From positions 62,001 to 126,000 of the forward strand of contig CANGJM010000001.1 in assembly GCA_947454525.1 (NCBI GenBank): 64,000 nt of DNA. Reading direction: 5' to 3'. The stretch is from Flavobacteriales bacterium (GTDB lineage: Bacteria > Bacteroidota > Bacteroidia > Flavobacteriales_D > Crocinitomicaceae). Below the pieces are notes generated by a model. The model did no database searches. It saw only the letters and a program-made list of their open reading frames with translations, and had not been told where the DNA came from. Shown here piece after piece: positions 36,994 through 45,720 of the stretch. The position numbers were made by a program, and so were the translations under genes. Position 1 is the stretch's first letter. Every line of letters starts with the position of its first letter.

Positions 36994-39461
36994 TGACAAA
37001 AAATTTACTTAGCATTTTATTCGTTGCGCTTGCACATTTCGGATTTTCTCAAGTGACTTTGACGATTTCCGATCCAGACTACGCACAATCAAATCCCTTA
37101 AACTGTGCTGGAATTGTTCCAACAGGGGGAACAAACTTTATTGATGGTGTTGGTAATTATCTACCGAATACCGATCAAACATTGGTGCTTTGTCCAGATT
37201 TAACACAAGGATCAAAAGTTTCGATTTCTTTCGCGACGAATATTGGTTTCGAATTTGACATTCATCCAACAGATACCTTGTATGTGTACGACGGACCATC
37301 GACAAGTGCACCGTTGTTAGGAGCCTACAATTCTGGAACGAATCCAGTTGGATTCTTTGTACAAGCATCTTTTCCAAATAATCCTTCGGGATGTTTAACC
37401 CTTCGTTTTCGTTCGAACGGGGTAAGTGAAGGAACAGGTTGGGTGGCAAATGTTGCATGTGGAAATCCACCTCAACCAATCGAACCGCATATTGAAGCTT
37501 TTAAAAATGGTGTTGGAGCGAATATTTTGAATCCTCTTGACACAGGATACGTTGATTTGTGTTTTGGAGACTCTGTTTTGTTAACTGCAACGCCTTTATT
37601 CCCTTATTCATTGGAGAACACCAATACAGGTTACTCACAAACAGTGGCAAACTGTAACTATACTTGGACCATCGGTGGTGTTGGTCAATTTACTGGAAGT
37701 TCTGTATGGTTTACCCCACCAGCACAATCTGGATACTATGTTGACTTAAAGGTTCAGGATATTTTCCCGCATCAGGCTAACATTCATTGTAAAGTCCGAG
37801 TTTCCCAGACGCCTTTGTTTACGGGGACAGGGCCTTTAGCGGATACCGTTTGTCTCGGAGTCAGCACCAACTTGATTGGTGGTGTTACAGCAACTGACAC
37901 CGTTGGAATTGATATTCCTGGTGGAGAGTTTCAAATTGGCGGTGTATTTGCAGGATTAACGTTTCTGCCCGATGGAGCTGGACAAACATACTCTTCCATC
38001 GTACCTATGTCCGGATTTGATTCAACAGCAGTCATCACATCCGCAAATGATTTTGATCAATTGTGTATAGATATCGAACACTCGTATATCGGGGATATTG
38101 AAATTGCTTTGACTTGTCCGAATGGAACCACCGTCTCCCTGATGAATGCGTACAATCAAACGCCATTAGGTTGGAATGAATTAGTCCCGGGCGGCTGTGG
38201 AAACGGGATCTCTACGTTTCTTGGAAATGACACAAATATCGATGGAGGTAATCCAGGGACACCTGTTTGGACCTATTGTTTCTCGCCAACAAATGCTACG
38301 CTGGGAACCATTTGTGCGGAAGAAGCCTTAGGAAATACAGTCATCAATTCTTATGGATTTGCATCCATGAATCCAAATGGAGTGTACCTACCCGATGGTG
38401 ATTTCAATCAATTTGCAGGATGTCCAATTAATGGACCATGGACCATTTCGGTTCAAGATAACCAAGGGATTGATGATGGATACATTTTTCAATGGGCAAT
38501 TTATTTCAATTCGTCATTATATCCTGATTCTGAGGGATATCAAAACATTGTCATGGGTGATTTTTGGACATCAGATCCATCCATTATTTCCGGCCAAACA
38601 GATACCTTGATTGTGATTCAACCAAGTGTTACAGGAAACACAAACTATACGTACAATGTTACAGACAATTTTGGTTGTCATTACGACACGACAGTAACCC
38701 TATACGTGTTGCCTACACCTGTCATTTTCGACGATACAATCGCCTGTAACTACGCTTTCCAAGTTCAAAACACCATTTCATACAGTGGCGGTGTTTGGGC
38801 ATGTGCGGATACTTCCGTTCACTTTTTACCAAATAACGCGTTCGACAACCCTATCATTAATACCATGCAGGTTGGCGGGATCTACGATGTGATGTACATC
38901 GATAATTCATGTAACGACACCATTATTTCTCAAATTGAATTTCCACCATATATTTACACAGAATTGTTGGATACCGCGATTTGTAAAAATGCTAATTTTG
39001 AATTGTATCCGTTAATGGTAAATTCTCAACCCTTACAAGCAGGATACAATCCATTGCAGACTTTCGTTTGGGGTGACGGTTATACGGCTGTTCCGCGCAT
39101 TGTGAATCAACCTGGAGATTATCCATTCTTCTTGTCAAATGTATGTTATACTGTTTCTGACATTGCTACAATTACCATAAAACCATGTGACATTACCGCG
39201 CCTAATATCATCTCTCTTTCCTCACAAGCTGGTAATGAAACCTTCTATGTAAATTATGAAGGAATTGCTGAATTTCAATGCTACATCCTCAATCGTTGGG
39301 GTAATGTGATTTATGAATATTCTGATCCAGCTGGACATTGGGATGGAAAAACAAGTTCTGGAGATATCGTAGAAGAAGGAACTTATTTCTACCGTATTGA
39401 TGCAGTTTTCGAAGGTGGAGAAAAGATACAAAAACACGGATTTGTCGTTGTGAAATACTAG
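36993..39461 (+). CDS. Secreted CUB-like and P-domain protein with T9SS type B sorting domain
   Basis: An 822-residue exported protein (signal peptide NLLSILFVALAHFGFSQ). A CUB-like domain occupies about residues 45-155 (DTLYVYDGPSTSAPLLG, CLTLRFRSNG). A proprotein-convertase-type P-domain is split by an insert at about residues 310-510 (CIDIEHSYIGDIEIALTCPNG, PINGPWTISVQDNQGIDDG, FQWAIYF). The C-terminus is a gliding-associated/CHU_C type B sorting domain: YILNRWGNVIYEY, HWDGKTSSGDIVEEGTYFYRI, KHGFVVVKY. No peptidase domain is present although P-domains often follow one. It may bind glycan or protein at the cell surface. Confidence 0.88.
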   Translation: MTKNLLSILFVALAHFGFSQVTLTISDPDYAQSNPLNCAGIVPTGGTNFIDGVGNYLPNTDQTLVLCPDLTQGSKVSISFATNIGFEFDIHPTDTLYVYDGPSTSAPLLGAYNSGTNPVGFFVQASFPNNPSGCLTLRFRSNGVSEGTGWVANVACGNPPQPIEPHIEAFKNGVGANILNPLDTGYVDLCFGDSVLLTATPLFPYSLENTNTGYSQTVANCNYTWTIGGVGQFTGSSVWFTPPAQSGYYVDLKVQDIFPHQANIHCKVRVSQTPLFTGTGPLADTVCLGVSTNLIGGVTATDTVGIDIPGGEFQIGGVFAGLTFLPDGAGQTYSSIVPMSGFDSTAVITSANDFDQLCIDIEHSYIGDIEIALTCPNGTTVSLMNAYNQTPLGWNELVPGGCGNGISTFLGNDTNIDGGNPGTPVWTYCFSPTNATLGTICAEEALGNTVINSYGFASMNPNGVYLPDGDFNQFAGCPINGPWTISVQDNQGIDDGYIFQWAIYFNSSLYPDSEGYQNIVMGDFWTSDPSIISGQTDTLIVIQPSVTGNTNYTYNVTDNFGCHYDTTVTLYVLPTPVIFDDTIACNYAFQVQNTISYSGGVWACADTSVHFLPNNAFDNPIINTMQVGGIYDVMYIDNSCNDTIISQIEFPPYIYTELLDTAICKNANFELYPLMVNSQPLQAGYNPLQTFVWGDGYTAVPRIVNQPGDYPFFLSNVCYTVSDIATITIKPCDITAPNIISLSSQAGNETFYVNYEGIAEFQCYILNRWGNVIYEYSDPAGHWDGKTSSGDIVEEGTYFYRIDAVFEGGEKIQKHGFVVVKY

Positions 39462-39476
39462 GATTGACTACTTTTG
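39448..39476 (+). promoter_or_regulatory. Promoter of hutU (TTG, 18-base spacer, TACTTTTG)
   Basis: TTG at 39448-39450 and TACTTTTG at 39469-39476 fit the Bacteroidota -33/-7 consensus with an 18-base spacer. The -7 box is 17 bases before the hutU ATG at 39494. The TTG lies within the end of the upstream gene. Confidence 0.6.
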
Positions 39477-39493
39477 TTCAAAATTGAACAACT

Positions 39494-41500
39494 ATGTCAG
39501 ATTTGTCTTTCGCACAAGAAATCCAAGAAGGAATTCCAACGTATGTTCCCACAGAAAAATCTTGGGATTCAAACGTCAACCATGCGCCAAAGCGCAAGGA
39601 TATTCTTTCAAAAGAGGAAAAGAAATTAGCCATTGCAAATGCATTGCGCTATTTCCCGAAAGAACAACATACTGAATTAGCGAAAGATTTTGTTGCTGAG
39701 CTGAATACCTACGGACGCATTTACATGCACCGTTATCGTCCAACACACCCTATCTTTGCTCGTCCAATTTCTGAATATCCAGGAAAATCACTTCAGGCGC
39801 GCGCCATCATGTTGATGATTCAAAATAATTTGGATCATGCTGTAGCGCAACACCCTCATGAACTCATTACGTATGGCGGAAATGGTGCTGTCTTCCAAAA
39901 CTGGATTCAATACCGCTTAACCATGAAGTATTTGTCGGAAATGACGGACGAACAAACGTTAGTGATGTACTCAGGACATCCAATGGGGTTATTTCCATCA
40001 CATAAAAATGCACCACGTGTGGTGGTGACAAATGGCATGATGATTCCAAATTATTCCAAACCGGATGATTGGGAAAAATTCAATGCACTAGGTGTTACAC
40101 AATACGGACAAATGACTGCTGGATCCTATATGTACATTGGTCCACAAGGAATTGTACATGGCACCACAATCACTGTGCTTAATGCAGTGCGCAGATTAGC
40201 AAAAAACCGCGATGACATCAAAGGGAAATTATTCTTAACCGCTGGACTCGGTGGAATGTCAGGTGCACAACCAAAGGCAGGAAATATTGCTGGAGTCATA
40301 TCAGTAACAGCTGAAGTCAATCCAAAAGCAGCAAAAACAAGACATGAACAAGGATGGGTTGACGAAATAATTTCTGATCTAGATGAATTGTCGGCACGTG
40401 TAAAAAAGGCACAAGAATCCAAAGAAGTCGTTTCGATTGCCTACCTAGGAAACGTTGTGGATGTTTGGGAGAAATTTGATGAAACTGGTGTCCATGTGGA
40501 TTTAGGTTCGGATCAAACTTCCCTCCACAATCCATGGGCTGGGGGATATTATCCTGCAGGACTCACGTTTGAAGAATCCAACGAAATGATGGCGAATGAT
40601 CCGGACAAATTCAAGGAATATGTTCAAGAAAGTTTGAGACGTCACGCTGCTTCCGTTAATAAGCACACAGAAAGAGGCACGTATTTCTTCGATTACGGAA
40701 ACGCGTTTTTATTAGAATCTTCTCGTGCTGGAGGAGATGTGATGGCAAAAAACCACATTGATTTCAAGTATCCTTCTTACGTCCAAGATATTTTAGGCCC
40801 CATGTGCTTCGATTATGGATTTGGTCCGTTTAGATGGGTTTGTGCTTCGGGTGATCCAAGTGACTTAGAAAAAACAGATGCAATCGCATGCCGAGTTTTA
40901 GAAGAAATGATGCTGCATAGTCCGGTTGAAATCCAACAACAAATGGCGGATAATATTCAGTGGATTAAAGGAGCGCAAGAAAATAAAATGGTTGTCGGGT
41001 CGCAAGCTAGAATCCTTTATGCTGATGCAGAGGGAAGAATGCGCATTGCGGAAGCCTTCAATCAAGCCATTTCGCGTGGTGAAATAGGACCCGTTATCTT
41101 AGGTCGAGATCACCACGATGTTTCTGGAACGGATTCTCCTTACCGTGAAACGTCCAATATTTACGATGGATCCCGATTTACCGCAGATATGGCCATCCAA
41201 AATGTGATTGGCGATAGTTTCCGTGGCGCTACGTGGGTTTCCATTCATAATGGAGGTGGAGTTGGCTGGGGAGAGGTAATTAATGGTGGATTTGGAATGT
41301 TGTTGGACGGTAGCGCGGATGCGGATCGAAATTTAAAAATGATGTTGCATTGGGATGTGAACAATGGTATTGCTAGACGAAATTGGGCACGTAACGAAAA
41401 TGCTATTTTCGCCATCAAACGTGCGATGGAAATCGAACCAAATCTGAAAGTAACCTTGCCGAATTTGGTCGACGATCAATTATTGGATGATATCTTTTAA
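39494..41500 (+). CDS. hutU: Urocanate hydratase
   Basis: Urocanase adds water to urocanate in histidine breakdown, using tightly bound NAD. The 668-residue size is that of the longer Bacteroidota form (about 100 residues more than the E. coli-type enzyme). Family stretches are clear: TYGGNGAVFQNWIQYRL, MYSGHPMGLFPS, GQMTAGSYMYIGPQGIVHG, and GFGPFRWVCASGDPSD with the catalytic-region Cys (about residue 449). The other hut genes (hutH, hutI, hutG) are not in this window. It converges on a phosphatase-like gene and their stop codons share TTAA at 41497-41500. Confidence 0.95.
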   Translation: MSDLSFAQEIQEGIPTYVPTEKSWDSNVNHAPKRKDILSKEEKKLAIANALRYFPKEQHTELAKDFVAELNTYGRIYMHRYRPTHPIFARPISEYPGKSLQARAIMLMIQNNLDHAVAQHPHELITYGGNGAVFQNWIQYRLTMKYLSEMTDEQTLVMYSGHPMGLFPSHKNAPRVVVTNGMMIPNYSKPDDWEKFNALGVTQYGQMTAGSYMYIGPQGIVHGTTITVLNAVRRLAKNRDDIKGKLFLTAGLGGMSGAQPKAGNIAGVISVTAEVNPKAAKTRHEQGWVDEIISDLDELSARVKKAQESKEVVSIAYLGNVVDVWEKFDETGVHVDLGSDQTSLHNPWAGGYYPAGLTFEESNEMMANDPDKFKEYVQESLRRHAASVNKHTERGTYFFDYGNAFLLESSRAGGDVMAKNHIDFKYPSYVQDILGPMCFDYGFGPFRWVCASGDPSDLEKTDAIACRVLEEMMLHSPVEIQQQMADNIQWIKGAQENKMVVGSQARILYADAEGRMRIAEAFNQAISRGEIGPVILGRDHHDVSGTDSPYRETSNIYDGSRFTADMAIQNVIGDSFRGATWVSIHNGGGVGWGEVINGGFGMLLDGSADADRNLKMMLHWDVNNGIARRNWARNENAIFAIKRAMEIEPNLKVTLPNLVDDQLLDDIF

Positions 41501-42435
41501 GGCCTAAAAGCTTCTTCGAGAAAGCGTCCTTTACTCGTTGGCATATCAAAGTGAAGCAGCGTGGAAATTGTTTTCGAAATATCGATTAACTCGCCTTCTT
41601 TCTTGATAGACAAACCCTTTGGTGTATCTGGACCAAGAACTAATAGTGAAATGTGTCTGCATCCTTCACAGCGGTCACCATGGTTTACAAATCCTGATTT
41701 TACTCCGTCTAGGTGTCTACCGTGATCATTCGTGATAAACAAAGTTGTTTGATCTTTCATCAATGGATTGGATTGAATCATCGCCCATAAATTTGCTGCG
41801 TAGGCATCACAAGCGGTAATTGATTGCTGGTATTTTTCCCAGTTGTTCGCGTGTCCATAGACATCTACTGCTAATAAATTAATCAGCATTACGTGTGGTG
41901 CATTTGGACTCGTTACCAACTCGGTCACTTTTGCAAACGTTTTTTCATCTTTCCCGTACCCTAATCCATTTCCATTTGGACCACAGTAGGTAGCGGCCAA
42001 AAACTGATCGTGCCATTTTTTATTTTCCGTATTTGCCAATACATCTAACTTTCCTTTGCTTGCGACAATGTAGGCATCATTTTTTGCAGCCCCCGTTGAC
42101 TTCAGGTAATACTGAAACAAAGAAGGATTTTTCGGTAAGTTTGTCCCTGAGTTCGAAATGCGCTGGTAAACGCCAGTAGCAATAGCTGTGTGTCCAGGAA
42201 CAGTGTATGTGACACCATTGTTTTTGAAATCCTCGTAAAACGCTCCTTGATAACGGAGTGAGTCACATAACACAGGACTTAAACGGCAGGATGTGTCACC
42301 ATAGGTTTCACTGTAACGTGGTCCGTCAATGACTAAAATCACTACATACTTTGTTTGATAGGAACTGTTTCCTTGCTGAGCGAAAAGTGTGGACCCAAGA
42401 AGTAAAAAAACGAATGCTAAAATGTGATTTTTCAT
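41497..42435 (-). CDS. Exported alkaline-phosphatase-superfamily protein (phosphodiesterase-like)
   Basis: A 312-residue protein with signal peptide (ILAFVFLLLGSTLFAQ). It has the binuclear-metal layout of type I phosphodiesterase/sulfatase enzymes: VILVIDGPRYSETYG (metal Asp), VPGHTAIATGVYQ (probable Thr nucleophile), VDVYGHANNWEKY (Asp and His), ITNDHGRHLDG (Asp-His) and NHGDRCEGCRHIS. The CxxC-like CEGC near the last site is unusual and may be structural. Substrate is unknown. A TATTTTTG box lies right at its start (42447-42440), which would leave almost no leader. Confidence 0.82.
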   Translation of the reverse strand: MKNHILAFVFLLLGSTLFAQQGNSSYQTKYVVILVIDGPRYSETYGDTSCRLSPVLCDSLRYQGAFYEDFKNNGVTYTVPGHTAIATGVYQRISNSGTNLPKNPSLFQYYLKSTGAAKNDAYIVASKGKLDVLANTENKKWHDQFLAATYCGPNGNGLGYGKDEKTFAKVTELVTSPNAPHVMLINLLAVDVYGHANNWEKYQQSITACDAYAANLWAMIQSNPLMKDQTTLFITNDHGRHLDGVKSGFVNHGDRCEGCRHISLLVLGPDTPKGLSIKKEGELIDISKTISTLLHFDMPTSKGRFLEEAFRP

Positions 42436-42439
42436 GATT

Positions 42440-42447
42440 CAAAAATA
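42440..42447 (-). promoter_or_regulatory. Candidate -7 box abutting the phosphatase start (TATTTTTG)
   Basis: Minus-strand TATTTTTG fits TAnnTTTG and ends only five bases before the ATG at 42435. If used, the transcript would be leaderless or nearly so. No -33 TTG is present. Confidence 0.35.
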
Positions 42448-42566
42448 CACATTATCATCAGTCTTTCTTCAGACATACGCGCTATTTATCTTTTAAATCA
42501 ACAATGGCGACTGGCTTATTCTCTAAGAATGACGAATACGAATAACTTCTTTTTAAAGCGTTATTT

Positions 42567-43709
42567 TCAGTTTCTCTTAGAATGGACGACCTCAAATTTC
42601 TTTTTCCACTTTAAGACTTGTTTTTCAAGAAGCTCGTATACAATTGCCGAAATGAGAATGGAAAGGAAAATATTTAAAAAGAAAAACAAATACATGTTTG
42701 TAGAACCCCATTGATACATAAAACGGATAACAACGATAGGAATCAACACATTGCTAAAAAGGTAAATTCCGTAGGATATTTTCCCTAAATAATTAAGTGA
42801 TTTTTGAAAAGGCAAGTTGAAAATACGGTCTTCATTAAAAATGAAATGAATCATTCCAAATCCTAAAATACTGACGTAAAAATATTTTTTGATGACAATA
42901 TCAAAAAATGAATCGTAGGTATAAACGGGATCAATGACGTAGACGACAATGAATAAACCATATAAAATTAGTCTTGTTGATTTACTGAGTTTTGCTTGAA
43001 AACCATATTCCTTGTAATATAAGGCGTATAGTCCTCCGATCACTAAAACGTCAATTCTACTCAAAGTATTCAGGTAAATTTGCCAATAATCTGAATGAAC
43101 AACAAACAAATATGTTCGAAAAAGAAAACTCATTGCAATCAATAATAGAAAGGCAGTTTTTAAGTTCCTTCGTGCAATAAACGCCACGACAAATGGCCAG
43201 AAAAGATAAAAATGTTCCTCTACACAAATAGACCATAAATGTGCATAAGGGTATTGCCATATTTTTATCGAAATAGCGTGAAAGTTGTTGTAAAATAAAA
43301 CATTGGGTAAGTAATCCGGTGTTTTTCCGTTTGCTAAATAAACACAAAGCGGAGTGAGGGCAATTAGCAGGAAATAAGCAGGCCAAATCCTTAGAATTCT
43401 TCGAAAATAAAATTTTACGATGGAGATTTTCCCAGTATTTTCTTTTTCCGAAAGCAATAAATAGGTAATCAAGAAACCACTTATGAGGAAAAAGATGTCC
43501 ACTCCAATTCCACCATTTGTAAATGCTGTATTCAGGTAACTTCCAAAATTTGTGAAATCAGTATGGTTCCCGTCAACAGTCATGAATCCAGGCTTTCCAA
43601 ACCAACCACACCATCCTTCATAGGCATGGGCGAATAAAACTAAAAAAACGGCCGCAAATCTTAGAATATCTATATTCTTGAAGTAAACAACTTGTTTCGA
43701 ATCTTTCAT
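42567..43709 (-). CDS. OafA/YrhL-type acyltransferase (acyltransferase family 3)
   Basis: A 380-residue integral membrane acyltransferase with about ten helices. The N-terminal motif ILRFAAVFLVLFAHAYEG carries the family Arg and His. Later blocks ISGFLITYLLLSEKENTG, FYFRRILRIWPAYF (basic RILRIWP) and HLWSICVEEHFYLFWPF are clear matches. These proteins O-acylate surface polysaccharides, peptidoglycan or lipids. The gene stretch looks more AT-rich than its neighbours (one 60-base line at 42841 has only 14 G+C), which may mark lateral transfer or just membrane-codon bias. It is not obviously in an operon. Confidence 0.9.
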   Translation of the reverse strand: MKDSKQVVYFKNIDILRFAAVFLVLFAHAYEGWCGWFGKPGFMTVDGNHTDFTNFGSYLNTAFTNGGIGVDIFFLISGFLITYLLLSEKENTGKISIVKFYFRRILRIWPAYFLLIALTPLCVYLANGKTPDYLPNVLFYNNFHAISIKIWQYPYAHLWSICVEEHFYLFWPFVVAFIARRNLKTAFLLLIAMSFLFRTYLFVVHSDYWQIYLNTLSRIDVLVIGGLYALYYKEYGFQAKLSKSTRLILYGLFIVVYVIDPVYTYDSFFDIVIKKYFYVSILGFGMIHFIFNEDRIFNLPFQKSLNYLGKISYGIYLFSNVLIPIVVIRFMYQWGSTNMYLFFFLNIFLSILISAIVYELLEKQVLKWKKKFEVVHSKRN

Positions 43710-43777
43710 TAAATGGGCACTATTTTTTTAGAAATATGAATGGAATTCGTCAAAAAAACCGCTATTCTTAGCCTGCT

Positions 43778-45202
43778 TTAGTCTTTCAGAATTTTTACTA
43801 TTTGAATATGCTTCCCTTCACGAGAGATACGTAGTAAATAAACTCCTTTTTCAAGTGTAGAAATATCCAATGATTTGGACTGCTGGTTTCCGCTTAGGAT
43901 TAATTTACCTTGTAGATCCAAAAGTTGAATTTTGTCGGCAGCATGTAAACCCTCCAAGTTCAAAATAGACGAAGTTGGATTGGGATAAACAACGAGTCCT
44001 TCTTCTGTGAGTGTATTCAGGCCGCTTAAATTCGAATCATACATCACGCGCACAGGAATGGTTTTGTGAACGGTTTGGGCAGGAACTCCGTTATCCGTTA
44101 CATCCATTTCAATGGTGTAAATTCCCGGCTGTACATTTGTTGCATCAAATGTGACATCATATTGAGAGAATTCACCATTTGGTGTTTCGACATAACTCAA
44201 TGCGCTTGGCAACGAACATTGAATCGTTGTACTTAATAATTGTCCAATTTCAGGTGTGCTTACACCAATGGAGAAATCAACAGCGTTAAGACTTTTATGC
44301 AAAGTATCTCCTGTATAAACATCAATCGTATCACAAATAAGGCTGCTCATCACCAATGGTGGAATATTTGTGGTGGTTCCTGCCAAGTTGAAGTAGATTT
44401 CTTGATTATCGAGAAAATCAACTTGGTCAATGGTGTTGTATGGTCCGTCAAAAGCAGTTCCAAGGGTATCAAATTGCCCTACTTGAAAATAATCAAGTCC
44501 GTTACCAATGTTAACACCTACAGTGGCCGGAGATCCGCTGAACCCATTTATCCCTCCTGATGCCGAACCTGTTGTCCACTGCATGTCACCATAACAAAAC
44601 GATACATTATTCCCAGCAGGAACCAAGGTGTCTTGTCCATCGGAAATAATTAATTGAAAAGTATTTAATTTATCTTCCATCATGCTGAAATAACCAACGT
44701 GATCCCAAACAATGACAAGTGAATGTGGATTTAATTTATACCAAACATTTCCTCCATTTGTGGAACGCGTATCTACATCAGCCCAAAAAGGAGCAATCAT
44801 ATTAAAGGATGGATCTGGAAACGTAAATGCAGTAAAGGTATTGTAAGGTGTGGTAAAGGAAATGTTACCATTGTTATTGATGTATAAACTGTCGTATGAT
44901 GTGCCATAAAAACTAAAACTAAACGGTAGGTAGATGCTATTCGAATATAAATCATCATTTGGTGCCATGGCTAACAAAAATGTAGAGTCCAAGGGAATTA
45001 AACAATCGCACACGCCTGATTTTGTTGAATTACCTGTGTAATGAATCACTGGATTATTGGAGTGAACCAAATCAATCACACTTTGATTGGTGATCATTCC
45101 TTGGGATTTTAAACGTTCGTATTCTTTTGAATCGACTTTTAGTGTTTGACCTGTTGTCGTAAAAGTAAAAAGCCCGATAATTCCTAGTAATAATGCTCTC
45201 AT
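43778..45202 (-). CDS. Secreted NIDO-domain-like protein with T9SS type A sorting domain
   Basis: A 474-residue exported protein (signal peptide MRALLLGIIGLFTFTTTGQ, start 45202 chosen for this). Residues about 85-280 resemble a nidogen-like (NIDO) domain: YLPFSFSFYGTSYDSLYINNNG, FNMIAPFWADVDTRSTNGGNVWY, VIVWDHVGYF, NTFQLIISDG, SFCYGDMQWTTG. An immunoglobulin-like stretch follows (PSALSYVETPNGEFSQYDV). The C-terminus (VVYPNPTSSILNLEG, LEKGVYLLRIS, QIVKILKD) is a type A sorting domain. A surface adhesion role is inferred. The longer ORF start at 45241 lies upstream of the signal peptide and is not used. Confidence 0.85.
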   Translation of the reverse strand: MRALLLGIIGLFTFTTTGQTLKVDSKEYERLKSQGMITNQSVIDLVHSNNPVIHYTGNSTKSGVCDCLIPLDSTFLLAMAPNDDLYSNSIYLPFSFSFYGTSYDSLYINNNGNISFTTPYNTFTAFTFPDPSFNMIAPFWADVDTRSTNGGNVWYKLNPHSLVIVWDHVGYFSMMEDKLNTFQLIISDGQDTLVPAGNNVSFCYGDMQWTTGSASGGINGFSGSPATVGVNIGNGLDYFQVGQFDTLGTAFDGPYNTIDQVDFLDNQEIYFNLAGTTTNIPPLVMSSLICDTIDVYTGDTLHKSLNAVDFSIGVSTPEIGQLLSTTIQCSLPSALSYVETPNGEFSQYDVTFDATNVQPGIYTIEMDVTDNGVPAQTVHKTIPVRVMYDSNLSGLNTLTEEGLVVYPNPTSSILNLEGLHAADKIQLLDLQGKLILSGNQQSKSLDISTLEKGVYLLRISREGKHIQIVKILKD

Positions 45203-45256
45203 AATGCTTGAATTTGAATAATTCGAATTGAAAATTACCATTTTTTTTCAAGAAAC

Positions 45257-45285
45257 GAAAACATTCATGTGATGGCGATGTTTTC
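45257..45285. repeat. Perfect 8-base inverted repeat upstream of the suf promoter
   Basis: GAAAACAT (45257-45264) and ATGTTTTC (45278-45285) are separated by 13 bases, in the divergent gap between the NIDO gene and sufA. It ends 24 bases before the -33 TTG. It could be a regulator site or a small hairpin; no known regulator motif is matched. Confidence 0.4.
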
Positions 45286-45309
45286 TAGGTTAAATAATCA
45301 AATAAACGT

Positions 45310-45340
45310 TTGTTCAAATACCATAAAAGTGGTAATTTTG
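45310..45340 (+). promoter_or_regulatory. Promoter of the suf operon (TTG, 20-base spacer, TAATTTTG)
   Basis: TTG at 45310-45312 and TAATTTTG at 45333-45340 form a good Bacteroidota -33/-7 pair with a 20-base spacer. The predicted transcript start leaves a leader of about 40 bases before the sufA ATG at 45388. Confidence 0.7.
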
Positions 45341-45387
45341 TGGACGATTAACAGTTTATTTATAATTAATCTAAATAAAAACTGATT

Positions 45388-45711
45388 ATGATTACAGTTA
45401 CAGACAATGCAAAGAAGCAAGCCATTAGATTGATGGAAGATGAGGGTAAAGAAGGTCTTTTTATCCGTGTTGGAGTTCAAGGAGGTGGATGTTCAGGATT
45501 AATGTATCAATTGACATTTGACAATCAGGATTTAGAAGGCGATAAGTCCTTTGAAGACAACGGAATAAAAGTGGTCGTTGACAAAAAAAGTTACCTGTAT
45601 TTAATTGGAACAACCTTAGACTTTTCCGGAGGATTAAATGGAAAAGGATTTGTGTTTCAAAACCCGAATGCAGATCGAACATGTGGATGTGGAGAGTCTT
45701 TCTCTGTTTAA
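45388..45711 (+). CDS. sufA: Iron-sulfur cluster assembly scaffold/carrier (SufA/IscA family)
   Basis: A 107-residue A-type Fe-S carrier. The three conserved cysteines are present: Cys35 in GGGCSG and Cys99 and Cys101 in RTCGCGE. The length and the GFVFQNPNA stretch are standard. A-type proteins receive clusters from the SufBCD scaffold and hand them to apo-proteins. First gene of the suf operon, nine bases before sufB. SufA is chosen over IscA because of context. Its own strong promoter lies upstream. Confidence 0.92.
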   Translation: MITVTDNAKKQAIRLMEDEGKEGLFIRVGVQGGGCSGLMYQLTFDNQDLEGDKSFEDNGIKVVVDKKSYLYLIGTTLDFSGGLNGKGFVFQNPNADRTCGCGESFSV

Positions 45712-45720
45712 GAAAAAGCT

